NCBI RefSeq assembly: GCF_025137375.1
Contig: NZ_CP073720.1
Location: forward strand, 2,380,501-2,444,500
Source: Dactylosporangium fulvum
GTDB taxonomy: Bacteria > Actinomycetota > Actinomycetes > Mycobacteriales > Micromonosporaceae
DNA length: 64,000 bases
Direction: 5' to 3'
Below, one piece after another: positions 35,273 to 44,102 of this stretch. The notes under the pieces are model-generated. The model made no database searches. It saw nothing but the letters and a program-made list of their open reading frames with translations, and was not told the DNA's origin. Position numbers and translations under genes: made by a program. Positions within the stretch are counted from its first letter, which is position 1; each line of letters begins with the position of its first letter.

Positions 35273-37563
35273 CCACCACGGCCGTCGGCACGGGGACCAC
35301 TGCGGGGATCGGGACCTCGCCGCAACGGCCGGACGGGACGCTCAAGGTCACCGGCGAGTTCGCGTTCTCGTCGGACCTCTGGGCCGACCGGATGCTGTGG
35401 GGCGCCACGCTGCGCAGCCCGCACCCGCGGGCCCGCATCCGGGGCATCGACCTCACCGGGGCGCTCGCCACCCCCGGTGTCCACGCCGTGCTCACGGCCG
35501 ACGACGTGCCCGGCGACAAGCGCTACGGGCTCGAGCACCGAGACCAGCCGGTCCTGGCGATCGGGGAGGTGCGCTACGCCGGGGAGCCGGTCGCCGTCGT
35601 CGCCGCGGACCATCCGGAGACCGCGCGGCGGGCGGCGGCCCGCATCACCGTCGACTACGAGGTGCTGCCGCCCGTCGTGGACAGCGTCGCCGCCCTCGAC
35701 CCGTCCTCCGACAAGGTGCACGAGTCCGGAAACCTGCTGCGGCACGTGCCGATCCGCAAGGGCGACCAGGACGTCACGGCACCGGTCGTGGTCACCGGCG
35801 AGTACGAGGTCGGCATGCAGGACCAGGCGTTCCTCGGTCCCGAGTCCGGCCTCGCGATCCCCGCCGAGGACGGCGGCGTCGACCTGTTCATCGCCACCCA
35901 GTGGCTGCACGGCGACCTCGCCCAGGTCGTCGACTGCCTCGGCCTGCCGCCCGGCAAGGTCCGCCTCAGCCTCGCCGGGGTCGGCGGCGCGTTCGGCGGG
36001 CGTGAGGACGTCTCGATGCAGGTCCACGCGTGCATGCTCGCGCTGCACACCGGGCGCCCGGTCAAGATGGTGTACTCGCGCGAGGAGTCGTTCTACGGCC
36101 ACGTCCACCGGCATCCCGCCCGGATGTGGTACGAGCACGGCGCCGACGAGGACGGGAAGCTGGTCTACGTCAAGGCCCGTGTGGTGCTCGACGGCGGTGC
36201 GTACGCGTCCACGTCGACGGCGGTCGTCGCCAACGCCACCACGCTCGGCGTCGGCCCGTACCGGGTGCCCAGCGTGACCGTGGACGGCTACGCCGTCTAC
36301 ACCAACAACCCGCCGTGCGGCGCGATGCGCGGGTTCGGCGCGGTGCAGGCGTGCTTCGCCTACGAGTCGCAGATGGACAGGCTCGCCGAGGCGCTCGGCC
36401 TCGACCCGGTCGAGCTGCGCGTCCGCAACGCGATGGAACCGGGCGACACGATGCCGACCGGGCAGGTCGTCGAGGGCCCGGCCCCGGTCGCCGAGCTGTT
36501 GCGCCGGGTCCGCGACCTGCCGCCCGTCACCGCTCGCGACCGCGCCGCCCTGGGCCGGTCGACGCTTGACCTCCCCGACCCGCGCGAGCTGCCCGGCGGC
36601 GTCGCCAACACCACCCACGGCGAGGGTGTGCGGCGCGGCGTGGGCTACGGCATCGGCATCAAGAACGTCGGCTTCTCCGAGGGGTTCGACGACTACTCGA
36701 CGGCGCGGGTCCGGCTGGAGGTCGTCGGCGGCGAGCCGGCGGTCGTCGTGCACACCGCCGCCGCCGAGGTCGGGCAGGGGCTCGTCACCGTCCAGGCGCA
36801 GATCGCGCGGACCGAGCTCGGCGTCGAACAGGTGACGGTGGCGACCGCCGACACCTCCATCGGCAGCGCCGGGTCGTCGTCGGCGTCGCGGCAGACGTAC
36901 GTCACCGGCGGCGCGGTCAAGGCCGCCTGCGAGGCCGTCCGCGCCGAGGTCCTGCGCCGTGCCGGCCGCGCCGACCTCGTCCTCACCGGCGGCCGGCTCA
37001 CCGACCCGGACGGGCAGGTCGTCGCGGACCTCGTCGACGTGCTCGGCGACGAGTCGATCGAGCAGACCGTCGAGTGGCGGCACCGGCCGACGTTCCCGCT
37101 CGATCCGCGCACCGGGCAGGGCGACGCCCACGTGCAGTACGCGTTCGCCGCCCACCGGGCCACCGTCGACGTCGACGTCGAGCTGGGCCTCGTGCGGGTC
37201 GTCGAGATCGCCACCGCGCAGGACGTCGGCCGGGCACTGCACCCCCAGTCGGTGCGGGGCCAGATCGCCGGCGGGACCGCGCAGGGGCTCGGGCTCGCCG
37301 TCATGGAGGAGATCCAGGTCGTCGACGGCCTGATCCGCAACCCGTCGTTCACCGACTACCTGATCCCGACCATCCTCGACGTGCCGCCGATGCGCATCGA
37401 CGTCCTCGAGCTCGGTGATCCCGAGGCGCCCTACGGGCTGCGCGGCATCGGCGAGCCGCCGACCATCTCCTCGACCCCGGCGATCGTCGCCGCGATCCGC
37501 GCCGCGACCGGCCTGCCGCTGCGCCGGGTGCCGGTCCGGCCCGAGCACCTGACCGGGACCTGA
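35269..37563 (+). CDS. xdhA: xanthine dehydrogenase molybdopterin subunit
   Basis: 764 residues from ATG 35269. Mo-cofactor-binding large subunit: VGGAFGGREDVSMQVH near residue 242, PCGAMRGFGAVQACFAYE near residue 345 (Arg of the RGFG loop), HTAAAEVGQGLVTVQAQIA, and GLRGIGEPPTISSTPAIVAAI near the end, where the Glu of GEPP is the expected catalytic base. Oxidises hypoxanthine/xanthine to urate. A frame extension upstream is not used, as it overlaps the deaminase. Confidence 0.94.
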   Translation: MTTTAVGTGTTAGIGTSPQRPDGTLKVTGEFAFSSDLWADRMLWGATLRSPHPRARIRGIDLTGALATPGVHAVLTADDVPGDKRYGLEHRDQPVLAIGEVRYAGEPVAVVAADHPETARRAAARITVDYEVLPPVVDSVAALDPSSDKVHESGNLLRHVPIRKGDQDVTAPVVVTGEYEVGMQDQAFLGPESGLAIPAEDGGVDLFIATQWLHGDLAQVVDCLGLPPGKVRLSLAGVGGAFGGREDVSMQVHACMLALHTGRPVKMVYSREESFYGHVHRHPARMWYEHGADEDGKLVYVKARVVLDGGAYASTSTAVVANATTLGVGPYRVPSVTVDGYAVYTNNPPCGAMRGFGAVQACFAYESQMDRLAEALGLDPVELRVRNAMEPGDTMPTGQVVEGPAPVAELLRRVRDLPPVTARDRAALGRSTLDLPDPRELPGGVANTTHGEGVRRGVGYGIGIKNVGFSEGFDDYSTARVRLEVVGGEPAVVVHTAAAEVGQGLVTVQAQIARTELGVEQVTVATADTSIGSAGSSSASRQTYVTGGAVKAACEAVRAEVLRRAGRADLVLTGGRLTDPDGQVVADLVDVLGDESIEQTVEWRHRPTFPLDPRTGQGDAHVQYAFAAHRATVDVDVELGLVRVVEIATAQDVGRALHPQSVRGQIAGGTAQGLGLAVMEEIQVVDGLIRNPSFTDYLIPTILDVPPMRIDVLELGDPEAPYGLRGIGEPPTISSTPAIVAAIRAATGLPLRRVPVRPEHLTGT

Positions 37564-37564
37564 G

Positions 37565-38731
37565 ATGGCCCTGTCCGAGCGGGACCTCGAGGAGCTGCGG
37601 GCCCGCGCCGAGCACCTCGACCGACTGCTGCTGCCGGGGCAGACGGACGAGCCGGTGGTACGGCAACCGGTGCACACCGCCTACGTGCCCGCGGACCGGT
37701 TCGGCGGCGGCACCGTCGGCGACTGGGCCACGACCGCCCGGATCGCGGTGCGGGACCACGGGCCGCCACCCGCATTCCCGGCGTCCACGATGGAGCTGGT
37801 GCTGGCCAAGCTCGTCACCGAGCCGATCGAGGACCTCCGGGTCGACTTCGAGGACGGCTACGGCCGCCGCCCCGACGACGAGGAGGACCACCACGCCACC
37901 GCCGCCGGCACGGTGCTGCGGTCCGGCCCGCCGCCCTTCTTCGGCCTGCGCTGCAAGAGCCTCGAGCCGGCCACGGTGGTGCGGGCGGCGCGCACCGTCG
38001 ACCTGTTCCTGACCGCGCTGGGCCCGCCGCCGCCCGGGTTCGTCATCACGATCCCGAAGGCGACGTCGGCCGCGCACGCCGACGCCGCCGTGCTGCTGTG
38101 CCGGCAGCTGGAGCACGCGCACGGCCTGGCCGAGGGCTCGCTGCGCTTCGAGCTGCAGGTCGAGACCCCGCAGGCGGTGCTCGGCGCCGACGGCCGGTGC
38201 CCGCTGCCGGAGATGATCGTGCGTGCCCACGGCCGGCTCGCCGGCTTCCACTACGGCACCTACGACTACAGCACCGCACTCGGCGTCGCGCCCGACTACC
38301 AGTCGATGGAGCACCCGGCCGCCGACCACGCCAAGTCCGTCATGCAGGTCGCGGTCGCCGGCACCGGTGTGCAGGTCAGCGACGGCTCCACCAACGTCCT
38401 GCCGGTCGGCTCCTCCGCCGAGGTGCACGCGGCGTGGGAGCTGCACGCCCGGCTCGTCCGGCGCAGCCTGGAACGCGGCATCCACCAGGGCTGGGACCTG
38501 CACCCCGCGCAGCTCGTGACCCGCTACGCGGCGACCTACCAGTTCTTCCTCGACGGGCTGCCCCAGGCCCGGCGCCGCCTCCACGACTACCTGGCCCGGC
38601 GGGCGACCGGCACGCTCGACGAGCCGGCCACCGCCCGCGCCATCGCCCGGTTCCTCCTGCGGGGCATGTACTGCGGCGCGCTGACCCGCGGCGACGTCCG
38701 TCATTCCGTGGAGGAACTGGAGGCGCTGTGA
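37565..38731 (+). CDS. DUF6986 aldolase-like protein of purine operons
   Basis: 388 residues. HpcH/HpaI/citrate-lyase-type TIM-barrel features: [21 protein letters not shown] (acidic metal site), [42 protein letters not shown] and [37 protein letters not shown]. The family is found beside allantoin genes in actinobacteria; its reaction is not established. Starts 1 bp after xdhA and overlaps allB by 4 bp, so it likely acts on a purine-degradation product such as ureidoglycolate or glyoxylate (inference). Confidence 0.82.
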   Translation: MALSERDLEELRARAEHLDRLLLPGQTDEPVVRQPVHTAYVPADRFGGGTVGDWATTARIAVRDHGPPPAFPASTMELVLAKLVTEPIEDLRVDFEDGYGRRPDDEEDHHATAAGTVLRSGPPPFFGLRCKSLEPATVVRAARTVDLFLTALGPPPPGFVITIPKATSAAHADAAVLLCRQLEHAHGLAEGSLRFELQVETPQAVLGADGRCPLPEMIVRAHGRLAGFHYGTYDYSTALGVAPDYQSMEHPAADHAKSVMQVAVAGTGVQVSDGSTNVLPVGSSAEVHAAWELHARLVRRSLERGIHQGWDLHPAQLVTRYAATYQFFLDGLPQARRRLHDYLARRATGTLDEPATARAIARFLLRGMYCGALTRGDVRHSVEELEAL

Positions 38732-40026
38732 CATTCACGCTGCGGTCGCGGCAGGTGTACCTCCCCGGCGGTCCCCGGCCGGCGACCGTCACCGTCGCCG
38801 GCGGGCGGATCGCGGCCGTCGGCGACCACGACGCGGACTTCGACACCGACCTCGGCGACCTGGCCCTGCTGCCCGGGCTCGTCGACACCCACGTGCACGT
38901 CAACGAGCCGGGCCGCACCGAGTGGGAGGGCTTCGCCACCGCGACCCGGGCGGCCGCCGCCGGGGGCGTGACGTCCGTCGTGGACATGCCGCTGAACTCC
39001 CTACCGCCGACCACGTCCGTCGCCGCGCTCCGCGAGAAGCAGGCCGCCGCCGAGGGGCAGTGCTTCGTCGACGTCGGGTTCTGGGGCGGCGCCGTCCCCG
39101 GCAACGCCGCCGACCTGCCGGCCCTGCACGACGCCGGGGTGTTCGGGTTCAAGAGCTTCCTCGTCGACTCGGGCGTGCCCGAGTTCCCGCCGCTGGACCG
39201 GGCCGGGCTCGCCGAGGCGTTCGCGGCGGTCGACGCGCTCTTCGTCGTGCACGCCGAGGACCCGGCCGCGCTGCTGCCGGCGGTGCCGTCGCGCTCCTAC
39301 GCCGACTTCCTCGCCTCCCGGCCGGTGGCCGCCGAGGTGTCGGCGGTCGGCACCGCGCTGTCGGTCGCCGCCGCCACCGGCGCCCGCGTCCACATCCTGC
39401 ACCTGTCGGCGGCGGGTGCACTGCCCGTGCTGCGGCGGGCACAGGCGGACGGGGTGCGGGTGACCGCCGAGACGTGTCCCCACTACCTGACGCTCGACGG
39501 GCTGTCCGTCCCCGACGGGGCGACCGAGTTCAAATGCTGCCCACCCATCCGCGACGCCGGCAACCAGGACGAGCTGTGGGGCGGGCTCGCCGACGGGACC
39601 ATCACGATCGTGGTGTCCGACCACTCACCCAGTACACCTTCCCTGAAACGCCGGGACACCGGGGACTTCGCGGCGGCGTGGGGCGGGATCGCGTCGCTGC
39701 AGCTCGGGCTGAGCGCGGTGTGGACCGCCGCCCGGCGGCGCGGGTTCGGCCTGGCCGACGTGGTGCGGTGGATGGCGACCGGCCCGGCCGACCTGGTGGG
39801 GCTGCGGCGGAAGGGCCGGATCGCGGTCGGCGCCGACGCGGACCTGGTGGCGTTCGACCCGGACGGGTCGTTTGTCGTCGACCCCGCCGCGCTCCACCAC
39901 CGCCACCCGGTGACGCCGTACGCGTCGGCGGAGCTGTCCGGCGTGGTGCACACCACCTGGCTGCGGGGTGTCCCGGCGGGGGAGACTCCACGGGGGAGGT
40001 TCCTGCGGCGGGAGGAGGACGCATGA
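38728..40026 (+). CDS. allB: allantoinase
   Basis: 432 residues from GTG 38728. Hydrolyses allantoin to allantoate. Cyclic-amidohydrolase motifs: [41 protein letters not shown] (binuclear metal His pair), FKSFLVDSG at the bridging-Lys position (usual carboxylated Lys is FKS), [30 protein letters not shown] and VVSDHSPS. Length fits AllB. Coupled to allantoicase by a 4-bp overlap. Confidence 0.95.
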   Translation: MTFTLRSRQVYLPGGPRPATVTVAGGRIAAVGDHDADFDTDLGDLALLPGLVDTHVHVNEPGRTEWEGFATATRAAAAGGVTSVVDMPLNSLPPTTSVAALREKQAAAEGQCFVDVGFWGGAVPGNAADLPALHDAGVFGFKSFLVDSGVPEFPPLDRAGLAEAFAAVDALFVVHAEDPAALLPAVPSRSYADFLASRPVAAEVSAVGTALSVAAATGARVHILHLSAAGALPVLRRAQADGVRVTAETCPHYLTLDGLSVPDGATEFKCCPPIRDAGNQDELWGGLADGTITIVVSDHSPSTPSLKRRDTGDFAAAWGGIASLQLGLSAVWTAARRRGFGLADVVRWMATGPADLVGLRRKGRIAVGADADLVAFDPDGSFVVDPAALHHRHPVTPYASAELSGVVHTTWLRGVPAGETPRGRFLRREEDA

Positions 40027-40976
40027 CGTTCACGGAGCTGCCGGACCTGGCGTCACGGGTGCTCGGCGGCGGGGTCGTCGACGCCAACGACGAGTTCTTC
40101 GCCGCCCGCGACAACCTGGTCAACCCCGAGCCGTCGACGTTCGAGACGTGGACGTACGGGCCGAAGGGCAAGGTCTACGACGGCTGGGAGACCCGGCGCC
40201 GCAGGACCCCGGGCTACGACTGGGCGGTCGTCCGGCTCGGCGCCCCCGGCGTCGTCCACGGCGTGGTCGTCGACACCGCGCACTTCACCGGCAACTACCC
40301 GCCGCACGTCTCCGTGGACGGCTGCGCGGTGGACGGCTACCCGTCGCCCGAGGACCTGGCCGCGGCCGAGTGGCGCCCGCTGGTGCCGAAGTCGCCCGTG
40401 CGGGGTGACACGCGGAACCTCTTCGAGGTCGCCCCCTCCGGCCGCGTGACACACGTGCGGCTCAACATCTTCCCCGACGGCGGGGTGGCCCGGCTGCGGG
40501 TCCACGGCACGGTCGTTCCCGACCCCGCGCTCCTGCACGGCATGACCGTCGACCTGGCCGCCCTGGAGCTGGGCGGGCTCGTCGTCGACTGCAGCGACAA
40601 GTTCTACGGCTCGCCGAACAACCTCATCCTGCCCGGCCAGGCCCGCATCATGGGGGAGGGCTGGGAGACCGCGCGGCGCCGCGACGACGGCAACGACTGG
40701 GTGCTCGTGCGGCTCGCCGCCGCCGGCCGGGTGCGGCTGGCAGAGCTCGACACCACCCACTTCAAGGGCAACGCGCCGGGCGAGGCACAGCTGCGCGGCA
40801 CCACCGACCCCGCGGACCCGGCGGCCTGGTTCGACCTGCTTCCGCGCACCCGGCTCCAGCCCGACACCCGCCATCGCTTCCGCCTCGACGCGACCCGCCC
40901 GGCGACATACGTGCGCCTCGACGTCTTCCCGGACGGCGGCATGGCCCGCCTCCGGCTGTGGGGTGAGACCGGTTGA
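40023..40976 (+). CDS. alc: allantoicase
   Basis: 317 residues. Splits allantoate into ureidoglycolate and urea. Two tandem jelly-roll repeats are visible: residues 1-160 with [36 protein letters not shown] and [13 protein letters not shown]; residues 165-317 with [36 protein letters not shown] and [12 protein letters not shown]. Both end in the [16 protein letters not shown] or [16 protein letters not shown] strand. Last gene of the purine operon. Confidence 0.95.
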   Translation: MTFTELPDLASRVLGGGVVDANDEFFAARDNLVNPEPSTFETWTYGPKGKVYDGWETRRRRTPGYDWAVVRLGAPGVVHGVVVDTAHFTGNYPPHVSVDGCAVDGYPSPEDLAAAEWRPLVPKSPVRGDTRNLFEVAPSGRVTHVRLNIFPDGGVARLRVHGTVVPDPALLHGMTVDLAALELGGLVVDCSDKFYGSPNNLILPGQARIMGEGWETARRRDDGNDWVLVRLAAAGRVRLAELDTTHFKGNAPGEAQLRGTTDPADPAAWFDLLPRTRLQPDTRHRFRLDATRPATYVRLDVFPDGGMARLRLWGETG

Positions 40977-40997
40977 CCCGTGGGTAGGGTTGGGCCC

Positions 40998-41495
40998 GTG
41001 ACCGCCGACGCCATGGACTCCGGCCTCTTCCGCCGGGTGCTGCGCCGGCATGCCTCCGCCGTGGTCGTCGTCACCGTGCCGGGTCCGGTCGGCTTCACGG
41101 CGACCTCGTTCACCTCGGTGTCGCTCGATCCGCCGCTCGTGTCGTTCAGCGTGGCCAGGGCGGCCTCCGTCTGGCCGTCCGTCGAAGCCGCCGGCCTGGT
41201 GGCGGTGCACGTCCTCACCGACGACCAGGAACAGGTGGCCCGGATCTTCGCCACCCCGGGGATCGACCGCTTCGCCGAGCACAGCAAGCGCGGCGGCTCG
41301 TGGCACGAGGACCCGGCCGGCGTCCCCCTGCTCGACGGCGTGCTGGCCGTGCTCATCTGCAAGGCCGCCAAGCTCGTCGAGGCCGGCGACCACATGATCG
41401 TGATCGCGTCGCCGGTGTCCGCGACCCACCACGACGACGAGTCGGCGGCGCCGCTGGTCTATCACGCCGGCACCTACATGACGCTGGAGCGCTGA
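40998..41495 (+). CDS. flavin reductase-like domain protein
   Basis: About 165 residues from GTG 40998 (ATG 41013 also possible). FMN-binding split-barrel of HpaC-like flavin reductases: ASAVVVVTVPGPVGFTATSFTSVSLDPPLVSFSV near the N-terminus, GGSWHEDPAGVPLLDGVLAVLICK and LVYHAGTYMTL at the end. Would supply reduced FMN to a monooxygenase; partner unknown. Only 21 bp after alc. Confidence 0.85.
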   Translation: MTADAMDSGLFRRVLRRHASAVVVVTVPGPVGFTATSFTSVSLDPPLVSFSVARAASVWPSVEAAGLVAVHVLTDDQEQVARIFATPGIDRFAEHSKRGGSWHEDPAGVPLLDGVLAVLICKAAKLVEAGDHMIVIASPVSATHHDDESAAPLVYHAGTYMTLER

Positions 41496-41497
41496 GC

Positions 41498-41968
41498 TCA
41501 GGGCAGCCGCAGGCGCATCGCCGGGCCGTGCTGGAGCTCGAAGCCCAGCTTCGTGTAGAGCGGCAGGCCCTCGTCGGAGGCACGGAGGTCGACCAGCCGC
41601 ACGCCGTGGTCCGCGAACCACGCGATGAGCGCCGTCATGCAGGCGCGGCTGAAGCCGCGGCGCCGCCACCGCGGGTCGGTCACCACGTTGAAGACGTAGC
41701 CGTTCAGCCCGCTCGGGCTGTCCGGACCCGCGAGGCGCTCCTCGACGACGCCGACCGCGCAGGCGGCCAGCCCGCCGTCCGGATCGTCCACCACAAACGC
41801 CGCGATGCGCGCGTCCGGCTCCGGCAGGCGCCGCCGCAGCGACTCGGCGGCCCGCGCCACCCATTCGCCCGGCTTCGGTCTCTCCCCGATGATCGAGGCC
41901 AGCATCACCGCCCGCAGCCGGACCAGTTCCTCCGCATCGTCCGCACCTGCCCGCCGCACCAGTTCCAC
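41498..41968 (-). CDS. GNAT acetyltransferase
   Basis: 156 residues from GTG 41968. N-terminal LVRRAGADDAEELVRLRAVML, acetyl-CoA loop region VFNVVTDPRWRRRGFSRACMTALIAWFADHGV, and LYTKLGFELQHGPAMRLRL at the end. Stops 2 bp from the convergent flavin reductase. Substrate unknown. Confidence 0.83.
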   Translation of the reverse strand: MELVRRAGADDAEELVRLRAVMLASIIGERPKPGEWVARAAESLRRRLPEPDARIAAFVVDDPDGGLAACAVGVVEERLAGPDSPSGLNGYVFNVVTDPRWRRRGFSRACMTALIAWFADHGVRLVDLRASDEGLPLYTKLGFELQHGPAMRLRLP

Positions 41969-42041
41969 GCCGCGAACCTATCCCGCCGTTCCGTGCGCGT
42001 CAGCCGATTTCCGCCGTGGATCCCGGCCCGCATTGCGTCGG

Positions 42042-42578
42042 TCAGCCGGCGGCGGTGACGGCGGCCCGTGCGCCGGTCTTGATGGTGTCGGTGGATGTGG
42101 TGTCGATGGTGGTGATGGGTTTGCCGTTGGTGTTGCCGCCGACGGCGTAGTGCTTGATGCCGGGAAAGGCGGTGATGCCTTCGGTCATGGCTGCGACCGG
42201 GACGGGTCCGGCGGCGATGATGACGGTGCATTTCTGCACGCCGAGGGTGTTGTAGTAGGTCAGGCCGTTGGCGGTGGTCTGCGGTCCGGTGATGGCCAGG
42301 TGCTGGACCTTGACGAGGGTCTGCACGGAGGCGTCCTGCATGCCGGCCCAGGCGGTGCGGGCGGGTTCTGCGGTCAGGTCCTGGTCGTCGGTGAGCAGGC
42401 AGGCGGTGGTCGCCTTGTACTGCCGTTCACGTGGGGCCGGGGGTGGTGGGTCCTGCGGCCACAGCAGCCACGTGGCCAGCACTGCCAGCACGGCGAATGT
42501 GGCGGAGCCGGCGATGATCTGCTGCCGCCGGGGCCATGCGCGCACGGCGGCACGTGCCGTGGTCAACCAGCGCAACAC
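42042..42578 (-). CDS. membrane-anchored extracytoplasmic protein divergent from RHS
   Basis: 178 residues from GTG 42578, with GGGGAGGTGAGG upstream. One membrane helix (IIAGSATFAVLAVLATWLLWP), then an extracytoplasmic domain containing CLLTDDQDLTAEPARTAWAGMQDAS, LAITGPQTTANGLTYYNTLGVQKCTVIIAAGPVPVAAM and a DTTSTDTIKTGARAAVTAAG end, which looks like part of a periplasmic-binding (BMP-like) fold. Divergent from the RHS toxin gene, which suggests a role with it. No firm family assignment. Confidence 0.7.
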   Translation of the reverse strand: MLRWLTTARAAVRAWPRRQQIIAGSATFAVLAVLATWLLWPQDPPPPAPRERQYKATTACLLTDDQDLTAEPARTAWAGMQDASVQTLVKVQHLAITGPQTTANGLTYYNTLGVQKCTVIIAAGPVPVAAMTEGITAFPGIKHYAVGGNTNGKPITTIDTTSTDTIKTGARAAVTAAG

Positions 42579-42794
42579 AGCCTCACCTCCCCGTCCGGGT
42601 GTAGCTCGCGGCACGAAGATAGCGTGCTTCGTCGATCTCCGATAGCCCCTTCGCTAAAGATCGCGAAAGCGCCAAACGGGACATCGGAGCATCAAGGTCA
42701 CCGATATTCAAGAACATCTTGTGCTCGGGTCGTGACGCACCGCAGACTGCTCGCGCCTTGGTTCGCAACATCGGCTTCACGGGGGAGGCTGGCC

Positions 42795-43088
42795 GTGCGC
42801 GGTCGTCGAACTGTGCCTGCTGTCGGTTCGTCTGCTGGTCGATCCGCTGGCCGGGTGGGTCGCCGGGTGAGCGTCGTCATGGTGATGGCGATGGTGCTCA
42901 GCCTGGGGCTGCCGGCGGCGCTGGTGCCGTCGGGGCGGGGTCTGGTGGGCTGGTCGTGGCTTCGTGGCTGGTTGTCGGCGGCGCCGTCGTGGGCGAAGGA
43001 AGACCCGAAAGTGCCGCAGCAGCAGCGCGGCAAGGGGGTCGACGGGCACTACGTCGCGTCGCCGAGGTTGCTGGACGACGGTAGCCGG
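42795..43088 (+). pseudogene. RHS protein, N-terminal signal region (first frame segment)
   Basis: GTG 42795 has a strong ribosome site, GGGGGAGG at 42781-42788. The frame encodes an Arg-rich lead, a hydrophobic export signal (VVMVMAMVLSLGLPAALVP) and AKEDPKVPQQQRGKGVDGHYVASP, a common start of secreted actinobacterial RHS proteins. The frame then fails at about 43088 and stops at 43142. Adding one G in CCGG/TGGCG at 43088 joins it exactly to the next segment (DDGSR-VAKAKGELDRYRPF), so one base is missing relative to an intact gene. Confidence 0.75.
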
Positions 43089-44102
43089 TGGCGAAGGCCA
43101 AGGGTGAGTTGGACCGCTATCGGCCGTTCACGCCTGAGGTGAAGAACAAGTCGACCGGGTCGGCGCGGAAGGGTTTCGATGCGGCGACGAGCAAACGCAA
43201 GGCGCCGTTGAGCGATGCGAAGACCGACGTGTTCGAAAACGCGGATGGCACATACACGCGGAGGGTCTACAAGAACCCGGTGAACTTCAAGGCGGCCGAC
43301 GGTTCGTGGCAGCCGATCGACAGCCAGCTCAAGGCCGGTGCTGGGCGCCGGTTGGAGACGACCGCGAACGCGTTCAAGGTCAGTTTCGCGCCGGGGACGG
43401 CGAAGAAGGTCGACGCCGACGGCGCGGAGATCCCCACCGTTTCCGGCGGCCAGACGGCGGCGGTGGACGAGGACCTGGTCCGCATGACGCTCGAGCCTGG
43501 TGTGGAGCTGGCCTACACGCTGCAGGACGCGTCACTGATCAAGGCATCGGTGGACCGGTCGGTCGCGCGGTACCGCAACGTGTTCCCGGACGTGGACCTG
43601 GAACTGGGGGCAAAGGCGTCCGGGGTCAAGGAGAACCTGGTGCTGCGCTCGGCGGAGGTGCCGACCGAGTACGTGTACCCGCTGAAGCTCAAGGGTTTGA
43701 CGCCGCGGTTGAACGGCTTCGGTGAGGTGGAGTTCGTCACCGCCAAGGGGACGGTGGCCTCGACGATGCCGGTCGGGTTCATGGAGGACGCCTCCAACAG
43801 CCACGCCGGCGCCGGTGAGATCTCCTACGGCGTCAAGTACGAGCTGATCCAGGCCGGTGGCGGCCCGGCGCTGAAGGTGAGCGTCGACGGGGCCTGGCTG
43901 CGGGACCCGAAGCGGCAGTTCCCGGTCATTCTCGACCCGCAGACCCGTGTGGTGACGCAGTACGACACCTACGCCATCAGCACCGCCCCGACCGGGACCC
44001 GCAACACCGAGCCGACGCTGGCGGTGGGGTCGCACAACGGTACGGAGAAGGCGCGGACGTTCATCAACTTCGACGGGTTCCAACACGTGGAACGCATCGT
44101 CG
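43089..44102 (+). pseudogene. RHS protein, second frame segment
   Basis: Frame +2 relative to its flanks; begins VAKAKGELDRYRPFTPEVKNK and reads through RVNFQ-like VYKNPVNFKAADGSWQPID, a beta-rich region and a DNRLRE-like carbohydrate-binding start (YAISTAPTGTRNTEPTLAVGSHNG, KARTFINFDGF). Just after 44080 the homology passes to the frame of the main gene (NTWNASSVTWNNMPGYD). The middle of the DNRLRE domain seems short, so more than one or two bases may be missing; the deficit must be 2 modulo 3. Confidence 0.7.
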
